Below, one piece after another: positions 25,177-34,073 of a stretch of DNA of 64,000 bases. The translations under genes were made by a program, and so were the position numbers. Below the pieces are notes generated by a model. It was not told the origin of the DNA. It saw only the letters and a program-made list of their open reading frames with translations, and did not search any database. Origin of the DNA: Paucisalibacillus globulus DSM 18846. Its GTDB lineage: Bacteria > Bacillota > Bacilli > Bacillales > Amphibacillaceae. The DNA lies in the NCBI RefSeq assembly GCF_000482485.1, contig NZ_KI519440.1, positions 79,939 through 143,938 of the forward strand, read 5' to 3'. Positions within the stretch are counted from its first letter, which is position 1, and every line of letters begins with the position of its first letter.

Positions 25177-27444
25177 TTAAGGATCAACAATCGTATAATG
25201 CTGCCATTCATAAGGTAGTAATGCCTGGTATTTCCTCTGTAAAAACCGATCATCAACAAGTGCAATCACACCAGTATCAGAATCCGAACGAATAAGTCGG
25301 CCACCAGCTTGGAGTACTTTATTCATTCCAGGATAGACATAGGCATAATCAAAGCCATTCTTACCAACCGATTGGAAGTAATCCTTCATAATATTTCTCT
25401 CTAAACCAATCTGCGGCATTCCGACCCCAACGACGATTACCCCTTGTAACCTATCTCCTTTTAAGTCTACACCTTCAGAAAAAATCCCACCGAGTACAGC
25501 AAAACCTACCAATCTATCGGCTCGTTCAGACGCAAACTCTACTAAAAACTCTTCCCGTTCGCCTTCTGACATTCCTACATCTTGAATAATAGTTTTCACA
25601 TCAGAATATACTTCAGTAAATAGTTCATACGCACTTCTCATATATTGATAGGAAGGGAAGAAGATTAAGAAGTTTCCATCCTTCTTATCTAATACCTCTT
25701 TGAAAAAATGGACCATTGGCTCTAATGTATTTTCTCTATCCCGATATCTCGTCGATAATGGTTGAATGATAACTTCTGCATTCTCTCTTGCAAATGGTGA
25801 TGGAATGGAGATAACATAATCATCCGCTTGTCCTCCAAGTAAATCCTTATAATAATCTGCAGGTGTTAACGTTGCAGAGAAGAATATTCTAGCCTTGAAT
25901 CCTTTTCCCATTTTTAGAATTTGTTCGGATGGATCCAAGCAAAATAATTTCATCTTTACTTCACTATTATGGACTTCCACGTACGTCACAAACTGGTCAT
26001 TGTATAGCTTAGCAATTTTCACGAAGGTTTGAGCGGCAAAATACGTATCTAGCAATAATTCATGATCATTCCGTACCAACTCCACCTCGGCGTCCGTAAT
26101 GAATAATTCTAGTAATTCTACTAGCTCTTCATCTACGTCCGTCCGCAAATATTCTTCGGAATTCTTCACCTGTAATAAGTGGTCATTGATTGCTTTCGCG
26201 CCATTTGCAAGAGGGCCTTTTTTAAATTCTCTTTTCAGTTGCAAAAAGTTGGATTTATAAATTTCCGCAGAATACATTTCCCTAGCACGATCAACTAGGT
26301 TATGCGCTTCATCCACTAGTATTGCGGTTTTCTTCTTTTGATCTTCCAGCAACCTTTTCAACGACACTCTTGGATCAAAAATATAATTATAGTCACAAAT
26401 GACAACATCCACTGCATAGGCCAATTCTATCGAAAATTCAAAAGGACAAACCCGATGCTTCCTGGCATATAGCTCAATAACGCCACGATTCATCATCTTT
26501 TCATTCTCCAAGATATCGATAACGGCTCCATTTATTCGGTCATAAAATCCATCTGCAAATGGACAATTTACACTCGTACAAATCGTTTCCTCCTGAAAGC
26601 AAATTTTATCTTTAGCGGTAATGGTTAGAACTTGAATATCTAGACCTTGATTAATCAATAGACGAAATGCTTCTTCAGCAGCGGTTCTTGTTATCGTCTT
26701 TGCAGTTAAATAAAACATCTTCTCCAATTTACCTTCACCGATTGCTTTGACTGATGGAAAGATAGTAGAAATTGTTTTACCTATTCCAGTAGAGGCCCTT
26801 GCGAATAATGTTTTTTTATCAGCAATGGTTTTATATACTGCACCAGCAAGTTTTCGTTGTCCCACGCGATACGTATCAAAAGGAAATTCTAGTGTTTTAC
26901 TCGTCTTATTTCGCTTTATCTTATGCTTTATCTTCACTTTTAAAAATGCAGCATATTCCTTGATCACTTCATAAACGAAGGATTCCAATTCCTTGAACGT
27001 CATTACACGTCGAAATTGCTTTTGCTCCTCTGTTTTTGCTTGTACATATGTAAGCTGAATGGTCACCTCTGATAAATCATGGTCCAAAGCATAAATATAC
27101 CCATAAAAAATAGCCTGTGCCCAGTGTACAGGATGTGTATCCTCCTGAATTTCTTCCAAAGAATTTACGGTCGACTTTATTTCGTCGATTGTTATGGAGT
27201 CCCCATCCTTTAGTAGTCCGTCACAACGCCCATCCACTCGAACAACGAAGTCCTCATAAGGGATTTCGGTTTCCACAAAAACTTCTTTTTCATCCTGTTC
27301 GCGGTAGTCTTTTTGGATTAATTGATGGATTCTGGTTCCTTCTGTCATCACAGAAGCCGTGCGAAAACCAGACTCAATACTGCCACTTCGATACACATAT
27401 TCAACTAAGTTTCTAACGGAGATTCTCATTACATTCGTCATCAT
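25177..27444 (-). CDS. DinG/XPD-family helicase with N-terminal PD-(D/E)XK nuclease domain
   Basis: 755 residues. Residues ~1-165 form a Cas4/RecB-like nuclease fold with D71 (VRVDGRCDG) and E88-x-K90 (IDEIKST). The helicase follows: Walker A ASTGIGKT (217-224), four cysteines C282, C289, C294 and C333 that bind a 4Fe-4S cluster, DEAH (VDEAHNL), and the C-terminal motor (FLIFFPSYQYM, AVLGGIFSEGVDLKGDRL, QAGGRLIRS). XPD-like Fe-S helicases unwind DNA 5'->3' and act in repair. All catalytic positions appear intact. The gene stands alone, convergent with the small membrane protein. GTGATATGATG surrounds the start. Confidence 0.88.
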   Translation of the reverse strand: MMTNVMRISVRNLVEYVYRSGSIESGFRTASVMTEGTRIHQLIQKDYREQDEKEVFVETEIPYEDFVVRVDGRCDGLLKDGDSITIDEIKSTVNSLEEIQEDTHPVHWAQAIFYGYIYALDHDLSEVTIQLTYVQAKTEEQKQFRRVMTFKELESFVYEVIKEYAAFLKVKIKHKIKRNKTSKTLEFPFDTYRVGQRKLAGAVYKTIADKKTLFARASTGIGKTISTIFPSVKAIGEGKLEKMFYLTAKTITRTAAEEAFRLLINQGLDIQVLTITAKDKICFQEETICTSVNCPFADGFYDRINGAVIDILENEKMMNRGVIELYARKHRVCPFEFSIELAYAVDVVICDYNYIFDPRVSLKRLLEDQKKKTAILVDEAHNLVDRAREMYSAEIYKSNFLQLKREFKKGPLANGAKAINDHLLQVKNSEEYLRTDVDEELVELLELFITDAEVELVRNDHELLLDTYFAAQTFVKIAKLYNDQFVTYVEVHNSEVKMKLFCLDPSEQILKMGKGFKARIFFSATLTPADYYKDLLGGQADDYVISIPSPFARENAEVIIQPLSTRYRDRENTLEPMVHFFKEVLDKKDGNFLIFFPSYQYMRSAYELFTEVYSDVKTIIQDVGMSEGEREEFLVEFASERADRLVGFAVLGGIFSEGVDLKGDRLQGVIVVGVGMPQIGLERNIMKDYFQSVGKNGFDYAYVYPGMNKVLQAGGRLIRSDSDTGVIALVDDRFLQRKYQALLPYEWQHYTIVDP

Positions 27445-27574
27445 ATCACCTGAAATTTTTGTTAACTTTAGTTTATCAGTTAATAGGGTGGAGGAACAGT
27501 GGGATTACATCTCTCAGACAATGTCGCAATTCTAGAAAAAATTTTTTCAGCTTATTCAGTATACATTTGAAATT

Positions 27575-28093
27575 ATGTATAAAAATATCAACATAGTACG
27601 AGAAAGTTTAGAGGAGAGATTTTTAAAAGTGTTTATTGGAATAGTAGCTTTTTTGATTAGTTTGATTATGTTTTTTCTCTTTTCTGATAAGACAAAATTT
27701 CAGTTGTATGTAACTACGGGTTATATTGGAATAATATTGGCGTTAATTACAGACTTATTGATGTTTGTTTATCCTTTATGGAACTATCCAGGATCAAAAA
27801 TAGAAAAATTTATGATTCAATTACTAAATGGATTTGGGTTATATTTTGTAGTTATCTATTTCTTTCTTCAATTTTTACCAAAAAGGCAAACGCTATTAAC
27901 GATGATACGATATATAGTTTATTGGTCTTTATTTTCTATCTCACTGGAACTTCTATTTTTGTATATTGGATTTATTGAACATGGATTATGGTGGAACATT
28001 CTGTACTCGTATATAGCTGATTGGCTTCTATTTATTACATTTTATCTCCATCATAGATGGATATCGGGCTATTCTATATTAAATGAATATTAA
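27575..28093 (+). CDS. CBO0543-family membrane protein 1
   Basis: 172 residues with five hydrophobic segments. It contains motifs I associate with the CBO0543 group of Firmicute membrane proteins (PLWNYPG in the loop after helix 2, HGLWWNILYSYIADWLLF near the end). No function is known. RBS evidence is poor. It ends 22 bp before the start of a second family member, so the two are probably one transcript. Confidence 0.65.
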   Translation: MYKNINIVRESLEERFLKVFIGIVAFLISLIMFFLFSDKTKFQLYVTTGYIGIILALITDLLMFVYPLWNYPGSKIEKFMIQLLNGFGLYFVVIYFFLQFLPKRQTLLTMIRYIVYWSLFSISLELLFLYIGFIEHGLWWNILYSYIADWLLFITFYLHHRWISGYSILNEY

Positions 28094-28115
28094 TCTCGTA
28101 TGGGAGAATTCTAAT

Positions 28116-28646
28116 ATGCAAATAAGCTGGCAAGAAGTTGTAGAATATACGCAGCGCTCTAAATCACTTCGAATGGAATATTGGTTTACGGAAACTTTGT
28201 TTTCTTTTAGTTGGTGGATACTTTTAGTTACAACCATTGGTCATTGCATTGTTTGGTTTGTTATTTTGGATAGAAAAAGAATATTTGAGATTCTTACATA
28301 TGGGTTTTTGGTATCAGTTGTAGCCACGATATTAGATGCGCTAGGTGTTCTAGTATCATTATGGGATTATAAGCACACGCTAACACCATTAATATTACCT
28401 ATTGAAATCCACATTGTGATAATGCCTATCATTTATATGATTATTTACCAGTACTTTCATACATGGAAAAACTTTATCATTGCAAGTACAATTAATGCGC
28501 TTCTTTTTTCCTTCGTTCTAGAACCTTTATTGGTATGGTTACAGGTTTACGAATTAAATCAGTGGAAACATTTCTATTCTTTCTTTCCATATATTATTAT
28601 GGGTGTGTTATTTAAGTACTTAATAGTTAAAATCAAACAGACATAG
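28116..28646 (+). CDS. CBO0543-family membrane protein 2
   Basis: 176 residues from ATG 28116, chosen because GGGAG lies 9 nt upstream; a longer frame starts at 28083. It has five membrane segments with the family-type SLWDYKHTLTPLILPIEIH loop and a C-terminal WKHFYSFFPYIIMGVLFKYLIV. It is related in layout to the gene before it. Such genes often occur in tandem; no role is established. Confidence 0.7.
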   Translation: MQISWQEVVEYTQRSKSLRMEYWFTETLFSFSWWILLVTTIGHCIVWFVILDRKRIFEILTYGFLVSVVATILDALGVLVSLWDYKHTLTPLILPIEIHIVIMPIIYMIIYQYFHTWKNFIIASTINALLFSFVLEPLLVWLQVYELNQWKHFYSFFPYIIMGVLFKYLIVKIKQT

Positions 28647-28680
28647 TTTAAGATTGCTCTTATGGTGATTGTGTTCATAG

Positions 28681-28818
28681 ATTATTTCAACGGAAGAATT
28701 TTCAGGAGAAGATATATCAAGAATTGTAGATCTGTCTGATTATCATTTTAGAAGAATGTTTTCGTATATGACTGGTATGACACTAAGGATAAAAGTAAAA
28801 AGTGTGGATAATTATTAG
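28681..28818 (+). pseudogene. fragment of an AraC-family regulator
   Basis: The frame is open from a stop at 28678 to 28818 and reads EEFSGEDISRIVDLSDYHFRRM then FSYMTGMTLR (adjacent parts). This is the first helix-turn-helix of AraC/XylS proteins (xxIAxxxGxSxYHFxRxF...GxT). There is no start codon with RBS and the second HTH is missing after the stop. It is a remnant of a deleted gene. Confidence 0.7.
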
Positions 28819-28831
28819 TCTTATAATATTA

Positions 28832-28860
28832 TAGGGGAGTAATTTTTTTGACTCCCCTAG
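28832..28860. terminator. hairpin between AraC fragment and CAP gene
   Basis: TAGGGGAGT pairs with ACTCCCCTA around a T-rich loop. It lies 28 bp past the stop of the minus-strand CAP-domain gene and can serve as its terminator. Confidence 0.55.
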
Positions 28861-28887
28861 ACTTCCAAGTGATTGTGTTATGCCAAT

Positions 28888-30015
28888 TCACCTTAGCAAA
28901 AAATTCTCCGTATAAAATGGCTGATAATCCTTATTAAAAGCAACCCCAACTGCTAAGGAATCGTATTCAGCCTTTAGAATATTTTCCCTGTGTCCAAGCG
29001 AATTCATAAGACCCTCATGGGCAAAAATACTACTGGGCTGCCCCGTTGCTAGATTTTCTCCAGCAGCACGATAGGTTATGGCGTCTTTCTCCATCCGGTC
29101 AAAAGGAGATTCTCCTTCTAAGTTTTCATGACTAAAATAATTGTTCTTTGCCATGTCAGCACTGTGGTCACGGGCCGTTTTCAGTAAAGGTTCTTCCCAT
29201 GTAAGTACAGATAATCCATGATTTACCCTTGCAGCATTTGTTAAATCAAATAATTGGTATTCTAAGCCTTGTTTCAATTCAGAACTTGCAACACCAAAGT
29301 ATGATTCCTTCTCTTTTTCAAGATCAACACTAATTATTTGAATGGCGGTTACTGTTTTGTTTTCATGGATGTCATAAAAAATAGTGACATAATTATTATC
29401 AATTAAAAAGGTGTTGTACTCTTCCGTGTCTTGAACTTGGTAAAGAATTCGTCCTTTTCGAATTGCTTTGATTGGTTCATCTAGTCTGGATAACACGTCA
29501 TTTCTTGTACTTTCAAATGTAATTCCAAGTGTTGAAGTTAGTAAGTCATGATTTGTATAGAGTCCGGCGACATTGTCCTTTTTATCGTACGCAACCATGA
29601 GAAAGTTATGATAATTTTCATGATAGGTAACCCATTCGGTACCATATTCGTTCAATGTGGAACGCTTTGACTCTCCAACTTGTTTCTCAACGTCAGAACG
29701 GTTATCACCAATTTCAATATTGTATAGGGAAAAGGTTTGTTCTGTTGGTTGCTGTAGATTTGGTGCTTCTGGTACTCTTGTCGTTGGTGTATTGTCCTGT
29801 TTTTTTGATGTGAGCTGATTCCATAATAGTTCAACTTCCTGTTTGATGGTATCTACTGTTAAGGCAACTCTTGGATTGTCGAATACCCCTTCAACATCGC
29901 TTTTCATTTCATTTAACGTACCACTAAAACCAGACTCTTGGAATGTTTCTCCATAAAAATGCCAAAGAACACCAAGCAGCAATAATAGAAAAAGAATCGT
30001 TCTTAGTTTTGGCAT
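28888..30015 (-). CDS. CAP-domain (SCP/PR-1) protein, YlbC-like
   Basis: 375 residues. An N-terminal membrane anchor or signal (TILFLLLLLGVLWHFYG) is followed by a linker, a CAP-associated domain (~100-235; IEIGDNRSDVEKQVGES, NYVTIFYDIHENKTVTAIQI) and a C-terminal CAP domain (~250-375). The CAP domain shows LFDLTNAARVNHGLSVLTW, SADMAKNNYFSHENLEG with the conserved His/Glu, and LMNSLGHRENIL. Same architecture as B. subtilis YlbC. It acts outside the membrane; substrate unknown. Single gene between hairpins. Confidence 0.85.
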   Translation of the reverse strand: MPKLRTILFLLLLLGVLWHFYGETFQESGFSGTLNEMKSDVEGVFDNPRVALTVDTIKQEVELLWNQLTSKKQDNTPTTRVPEAPNLQQPTEQTFSLYNIEIGDNRSDVEKQVGESKRSTLNEYGTEWVTYHENYHNFLMVAYDKKDNVAGLYTNHDLLTSTLGITFESTRNDVLSRLDEPIKAIRKGRILYQVQDTEEYNTFLIDNNYVTIFYDIHENKTVTAIQIISVDLEKEKESYFGVASSELKQGLEYQLFDLTNAARVNHGLSVLTWEEPLLKTARDHSADMAKNNYFSHENLEGESPFDRMEKDAITYRAAGENLATGQPSSIFAHEGLMNSLGHRENILKAEYDSLAVGVAFNKDYQPFYTENFLLR

Positions 30016-30180
30016 TATTTTTCACCCTTACTTAACTAGATTTGTAGATTGTTTATTATAACATTATGAACAAAAATGTGGTTGGATAGTAGTTTTTTGA
30101 AAAAATAATGGAGGAAATGGGTATTTAGCTTCATTTCATGGAAGGTTCAATCTTCTTTATTACAAATTCGTCAAATAATA

Positions 30181-30222
30181 AGGAAAGGTGGCAAAAAAAT
30201 TTGGATTTTTGCCACCTTTCCT
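30181..30222. terminator. strong terminator, likely for hrtBA
   Basis: AGGAAAGGTGGCAAAAA pairs perfectly with TTTTTGCCACCTTTCCT. It lies just past the hrtA stop on the minus strand, the end of the haem-efflux operon. Confidence 0.8.
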
Positions 30223-30257
30223 TATGTCGTTCCTATTATATAAGTATATAGATGCAA

Positions 30258-30944
30258 TCAATTACTCCCTGCAAATACCAGGCCATCCACCATTCTAATT
30301 ACACGATCGGTATATTTTAGCATTTCCTCATCATGGGTAACCATTAAGGTTGTTATGTTGTAGTTTTTAGTTATATCGCGTATTAATACCATAATATCTA
30401 TAGACCTTTTAGAGTCTAAACTAGCAGTAGGTTCATCAGCGAAAAGAACTTTTGGTTTATGGATGATGGCGCGTGCAATTGCTACACGTTGCTTTTCTCC
30501 GCCTGATAGAGAGGAGGGATAGGAACTTTTTCTATGATCCATTCCAACTAATGTTAGAATTCGATTCACCTCTTTTTTCTTTTCAATTTTCTTTAACTTA
30601 ATCTCGGCAACATCAAGCATTAATAGCAATTGCTCCTCTACCGTAAGAAACGGGACAAGATGGGCAAATTGAAATACAAAGCCGAATTCACTTGCACGGA
30701 TTTTTCGAATTTGTTCAGAACTCATCGTCGTTAGGTTTTTACCATTAAAATGGATTATTCCATCCGTCGCATCTTGAAGCCCAGCTGCGATTGTTAATAA
30801 TGTGCTTTTTCCAGAACCTGATGCACCAGTTAAAGCAGTTACTTCACCAACATTTAGGGAGAGATTAATTCCTTTTAAGACGTCTTCTTTTAGTTCGCCA
30901 TTGATAAATGTTTTACTTATACCTTCCATTGCAAATAGTTCCAT
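30258..30944 (-). CDS. hrtA: haem-efflux ABC transporter ATPase HrtA
   Basis: 228 residues, a MacB/LolD-type ATPase: Walker A GASGSGKST, Q-loop FVFQFAHLVPF, signature LSGGEKQR, Walker B VLFADEPTASLD, H-loop MVTHDEEM. The HrtA assignment comes from the HrtB-like permease one base upstream and an HssRS-like system nearby. HrtAB exports toxic haem or porphyrin from the membrane in S. aureus, B. anthracis and others. It is the last gene of the operon, before a strong terminator. Confidence 0.8.
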   Translation of the reverse strand: MELFAMEGISKTFINGELKEDVLKGINLSLNVGEVTALTGASGSGKSTLLTIAAGLQDATDGIIHFNGKNLTTMSSEQIRKIRASEFGFVFQFAHLVPFLTVEEQLLLMLDVAEIKLKKIEKKKEVNRILTLVGMDHRKSSYPSSLSGGEKQRVAIARAIIHKPKVLFADEPTASLDSKRSIDIMVLIRDITKNYNITTLMVTHDEEMLKYTDRVIRMVDGLVFAGSN

Positions 30945-30945
30945 C

Positions 30946-31980
30946 TTACACCTCTCCTTGTTGAATTGCTTGTAAGGCTTCTACTTTTTTAATCTGAATG
31001 CCCGATAATGTAGCTCCAATAAAACCTATTAGAAGGAATATTAATGACAATTGGACGGTTGTTTGGATGCTTAAATTAAATGGCATTCCATTTGGTGCCA
31101 AGGAATTAAAAAGTTGGCTGCCAGCAATTGATATTCCCAATGCAATAACTGTAATGACCACCATTTTTGTCCACATCATACGGAATAAGGCACTAGTCTT
31201 GACACCAATTGCTTTTAATATCCCGTATAGACCAATCTTTTGAACATTCATCATGTAGAAAAAGATTGCAAATAACATGCCACTAATGACAATCAGAAAC
31301 CAGACAATCATATTTAAAGACATTTGCTCAGCACTGTAGCTTGGAATGGTTTGGAGAAATTCTTGATTAGAATAAGATTGTAAGCCAGTAAATTCCTGTG
31401 CTGTCTCCAATTCCGGTATGAAAATAAGTTGCATTTCACTTGTCCGATATATTTCTTGGTAATCCTCTGTACTGATAAAAGCGACTGGTGCATGACTATA
31501 TTTTTTTTGATCTACAAATCCTTTCACCACAAATGTTCCATGATGTTGATTATTGGTTAAAATGTCGCCAATTTTGATGCCTTCCTCTTCTAATGAACGG
31601 TCTAGGATGACTTCACCACTACTGACTTGTTCAAATAAATCGGTATCTGTCGAGGTCACAAAAGCAACACTCCGCTGTTTGTCAGACTCATCATTTATAA
31701 ATCCCAATTGTATGGAAAGAGCAACAGCATTCTCGTGACTAGTTAACATAGCATCTTGTGTTTCGCTGTTTATTTTTGATAGATTATACATTTCCTCGGC
31801 ATCTTCGGTCATATAAAATTGCCCAGGTGGTAAATCTTTGATTAATCCTGCGTTATCATGTGATAGCCCATTTGCTAATCCAGATATAATAAATGTTAAT
31901 AAACTAACTAGAAAGACAATGGAACCTAATATTAAAAATCTCGCTTTGTTTTTCTTCATTTCTTTCCAGGCCATATTCAT
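30946..31980 (-). CDS. hrtB: haem-efflux ABC permease HrtB
   Basis: 344 residues. It starts MNMAWKEMKKNKARFL, a cytosolic N-terminus followed by TM1 that ends SGLANGLS, as in HrtB proteins. A ~185-residue extracellular MacB-type domain follows, then three TM helices typical of FtsX-fold permeases (YGILKAIGVKTSALFRMMWTK between TM2 and TM3). Stop and hrtA start are one base apart. Upstream gene spacing is 39 bp. The gene order permease-then-ATPase, the SGLANGL motif and the HssRS partner support haem rather than lipoprotein export. Confidence 0.8.
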   Translation of the reverse strand: MNMAWKEMKKNKARFLILGSIVFLVSLLTFIISGLANGLSHDNAGLIKDLPPGQFYMTEDAEEMYNLSKINSETQDAMLTSHENAVALSIQLGFINDESDKQRSVAFVTSTDTDLFEQVSSGEVILDRSLEEEGIKIGDILTNNQHHGTFVVKGFVDQKKYSHAPVAFISTEDYQEIYRTSEMQLIFIPELETAQEFTGLQSYSNQEFLQTIPSYSAEQMSLNMIVWFLIVISGMLFAIFFYMMNVQKIGLYGILKAIGVKTSALFRMMWTKMVVITVIALGISIAGSQLFNSLAPNGMPFNLSIQTTVQLSLIFLLIGFIGATLSGIQIKKVEALQAIQQGEV

Positions 31981-32019
31981 AGAAATCTCTCCTTGACGAG
32001 GTACAGGTTCATTATCCTG

Positions 32020-32409
32020 CTAGTTTTCCTCTCGATAAAATAAAGTAATTAAGAAAAATACAATGAAGCTAATTAATAGTAATACTCCTCCACCAATATA
32101 AATGGCTAACGTAATTCCTTCTGGGAGATTAAATGGCTTAACCATGTACAACCACATACCAATTGTCAGCCCAACGGAACCTAAAATGGCACTCCATACA
32201 TGGATTTTCGATAATAAATTATTAGTTGTTTGGAATACTTTGTAGAAAACTGCCCAACCAAATAATGTTAACCAACCTACGACAAGAATATGGGCATGAA
32301 CTGCACGAAAGGCATAAGAGCCAGAACCGGCCATATGTGCACCTAATATTGCACCAATTACCCCGAATATTGCAGCAAAACGTAAAAGTAATACACTGTT
32401 TTTATTCAT
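32020..32409 (-). CDS. small oxidase-subunit-I-like membrane protein heading the hrtBA operon
   Basis: 129 residues, four membrane helices. Helix 2 begins VHAHILVVGWLTLFGWAVF, resembling the haem-ligand helix of cytochrome-oxidase/NorB-type proteins, and further histidines are at ~24 and in KIHVW. Such short proteins have been annotated as oxidase subunit I-like. Here it is the first gene of the haem-efflux operon (39 bp before hrtB), directly behind an HssR-type box, so a haem-binding or sensing role is attractive but unproven. AGGAGGA precedes the ATG. Confidence 0.7.
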   Translation of the reverse strand: MNKNSVLLLRFAAIFGVIGAILGAHMAGSGSYAFRAVHAHILVVGWLTLFGWAVFYKVFQTTNNLLSKIHVWSAILGSVGLTIGMWLYMVKPFNLPEGITLAIYIGGGVLLLISFIVFFLITLFYREEN

Positions 32410-32467
32410 CTGAAAATCCTCCTAAACTATTATAAATATCCTTGATCCTTCTCTAATGTACGATTGA

Positions 32468-32487
32468 AATATGAACAATGGATGAAC
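32468..32487 (-). promoter_or_regulatory. HssR-type direct repeat upstream of the hrtBA operon
   Basis: On the minus strand the sequence reads GTTCATCCA-TT-GTTCATATT: two 9-bp repeats separated by 2 bp, 7 of 9 positions equal. The S. aureus HssR operator is a direct repeat GTTCATATT-N2-GTTCATATT, so spacing and sequence agree. It lies 59 bp before the operon's first start codon. Confidence 0.8.
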
Positions 32488-32612
32488 AAAAGATTACAAT
32501 ATTAGTTTTCAAGAAAGTTGGTGGGAAAAAGTATAATTATGTTAAACTAATAATAATTGGGAACCGAATAGATGTTCCCCAGTACGTAAATAGTTTAATT
32601 GGAGGGTTAGTA

Positions 32613-33179
32613 ATGAGGCCGAATCTAACAAAAGAACTTAGTTTCAAAGATTTTAAGGATTTTTATTGGTTAAAGGATGAACTACAAGCATTTTGCAGGG
32701 AACATGGAATGAGTGCCACTGGCTTGAAGGTAGAGTTATCCGAAAGGGTGGAAACCTTTCTACGGACAGGGGAAATTAAAAAGCCAAGTAGGAAATCAAA
32801 GGTAATGAAAAAGACAGAAATTGAAGTTAAATTAAGTCTTGATACCGTTATTACGGAAAATCATCGTTGTAGTCAAGATGTTCGGGCATTTTTTAAAACA
32901 GTCATTCCGAAATTTCACTTTTCTACGTATATCCAGGACTATTTAAAAGAAAACACTGGAAAAACATATCGTGATGTTGTAGATGCCTGGTATGAGGAAG
33001 AAAAGCGAAAAAAAGATCCTACATATAAGAAAAATATTGCACCCCAATTTGAATACAATCAATTTATTCGAGATTTTTTTGCTGATCCTAAAAACCAAGG
33101 GAGAAGTCGAAGCGAGGCGATTGCAGCTTGGAATGATATGAAAAGATTGCCAGGGAGTAATAAGTATGTTTCTTCCTGA
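32613..33179 (+). CDS. SAP-domain / DUF6434 protein
   Basis: 188 residues from ATG 32613 (GGAGGG 6 nt upstream); the longer frame from 32478 would run through the HssR box. Residues ~12-52 resemble a SAP helix-extension-helix (DFYWLKDELQAFCREHGMSATGLKVELSERV), a DNA/RNA-binding fold. Residues ~68-188 fit DUF6434 (SLDTVITENHRCSQDVRAFF, YKKNIAPQFEYNQFIRDFF, SRSEAIAAWNDMK). Function unknown, presumably nucleic-acid binding. Divergent from the haem operon. Confidence 0.8.
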   Translation: MRPNLTKELSFKDFKDFYWLKDELQAFCREHGMSATGLKVELSERVETFLRTGEIKKPSRKSKVMKKTEIEVKLSLDTVITENHRCSQDVRAFFKTVIPKFHFSTYIQDYLKENTGKTYRDVVDAWYEEEKRKKDPTYKKNIAPQFEYNQFIRDFFADPKNQGRSRSEAIAAWNDMKRLPGSNKYVSS

Positions 33180-33263
33180 TTCAGACCATAGAATGTAGAA
33201 TATATTATTGAAAGAGACATTTGTAATAGAGTGAGCGAATCCATAAAAAGGAGGAAATTTAAA

Positions 33264-33935
33264 ATGAAGGTCGGATTAATTGGTGACAGTTTAACAGAAG
33301 GTCGTCCAGGTGTTTCTTTTTTTAGTATTTTGCAAGAGAAATATCCAAGTATCACGTTTATCAATCTTGGAAAACCAGGAGAAACCATTAAAAGTCTGTA
33401 TACACGTTTGGATAAAACGAAATTAGACACTAATTATGATCTAGTATTTCTTTGGATTGGGGTTAATGATGTTTATTCAAAGTTATTAAAAATTCAAGCA
33501 CAACCTATTGCAAAAGACCATGAGGAATTTAAAGCATACTTTCATAATGTACTAGATATGATTCGTCCTTCATCTAAGCAAATTGTTGTTGTATCGCCAG
33601 CTGTCATAGGAGAAAACACAAATAATCTATCTAATAATGAGCTTAGAGAATTAACTTCCATAATAGAAGAGGCTAGTAATCACTCGAAGGTAAGCTTTTT
33701 GAATCTAAATGCTATATTTGAAAAACAGTTGGCCCAACGAAGCTGCTCTGATTACATTAGTACAGATGTGTTTAGCGTTATGAAAGATGTACTCTTTTAT
33801 AAAAAGCCTAAGCGGATAGACCACTTATCTAGTAAACGAGGACTATTCCTGACATTAGATGGAATCCATTTAAATAGTAATGGTGCAATGATTGTAGTAA
33901 AAGAATATTCGTCCATAATTGACCGGGTCTTATGA
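33264..33935 (+). CDS. GDSL/SGNH-family hydrolase
   Basis: 223 residues from ATG 33264 (AAGGAGG upstream). Block I GDSLTEG holds the catalytic Ser9, block II has NLGKPGETI, block III is WIGVNDVY, and block V DGIHLNSNG carries the Asp-His pair. This is a cytosolic SGNH esterase or lipase; no signal peptide is visible. Substrate cannot be told. It follows the SAP gene by 84 bp and may share its transcript. Confidence 0.85.
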   Translation: MKVGLIGDSLTEGRPGVSFFSILQEKYPSITFINLGKPGETIKSLYTRLDKTKLDTNYDLVFLWIGVNDVYSKLLKIQAQPIAKDHEEFKAYFHNVLDMIRPSSKQIVVVSPAVIGENTNNLSNNELRELTSIIEEASNHSKVSFLNLNAIFEKQLAQRSCSDYISTDVFSVMKDVLFYKKPKRIDHLSSKRGLFLTLDGIHLNSNGAMIVVKEYSSIIDRVL

Positions 33936-34033
33936 AAAGTTAGGGCGCTGAAAATACGTAATAAAAGGTTCTAGTTAAATTTGGAATGGGGTAGTTCTTG
34001 GTTGTCATTAGACGGTTGGCTAGGATTATAAAC

Positions 34034-34068
34034 AATCAGTGGGTGAAGTAGTAAAACCCCACTGATTG
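34034..34068. terminator. hairpin between GDSL hydrolase and hssS
   Basis: AATCAGTGGG pairs with CCCACTGATT. It lies at the convergent ends of the two genes and lacks a strong T run on either strand. Confidence 0.5.
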
Positions 34069-34073
34069 AGGTC

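Noticed and set aside
32429..32434. TATAAT on the minus strand as -10 of the hrtBA operon
   Set aside because: It would place the start site inside the ribosome binding site; spacing is too short.
32478..32612. N-terminal extension of the SAP/DUF6434 protein
   Set aside because: The ATG at 32478 lies in the HssR box and has no RBS; ATG 32613 has GGAGGG.
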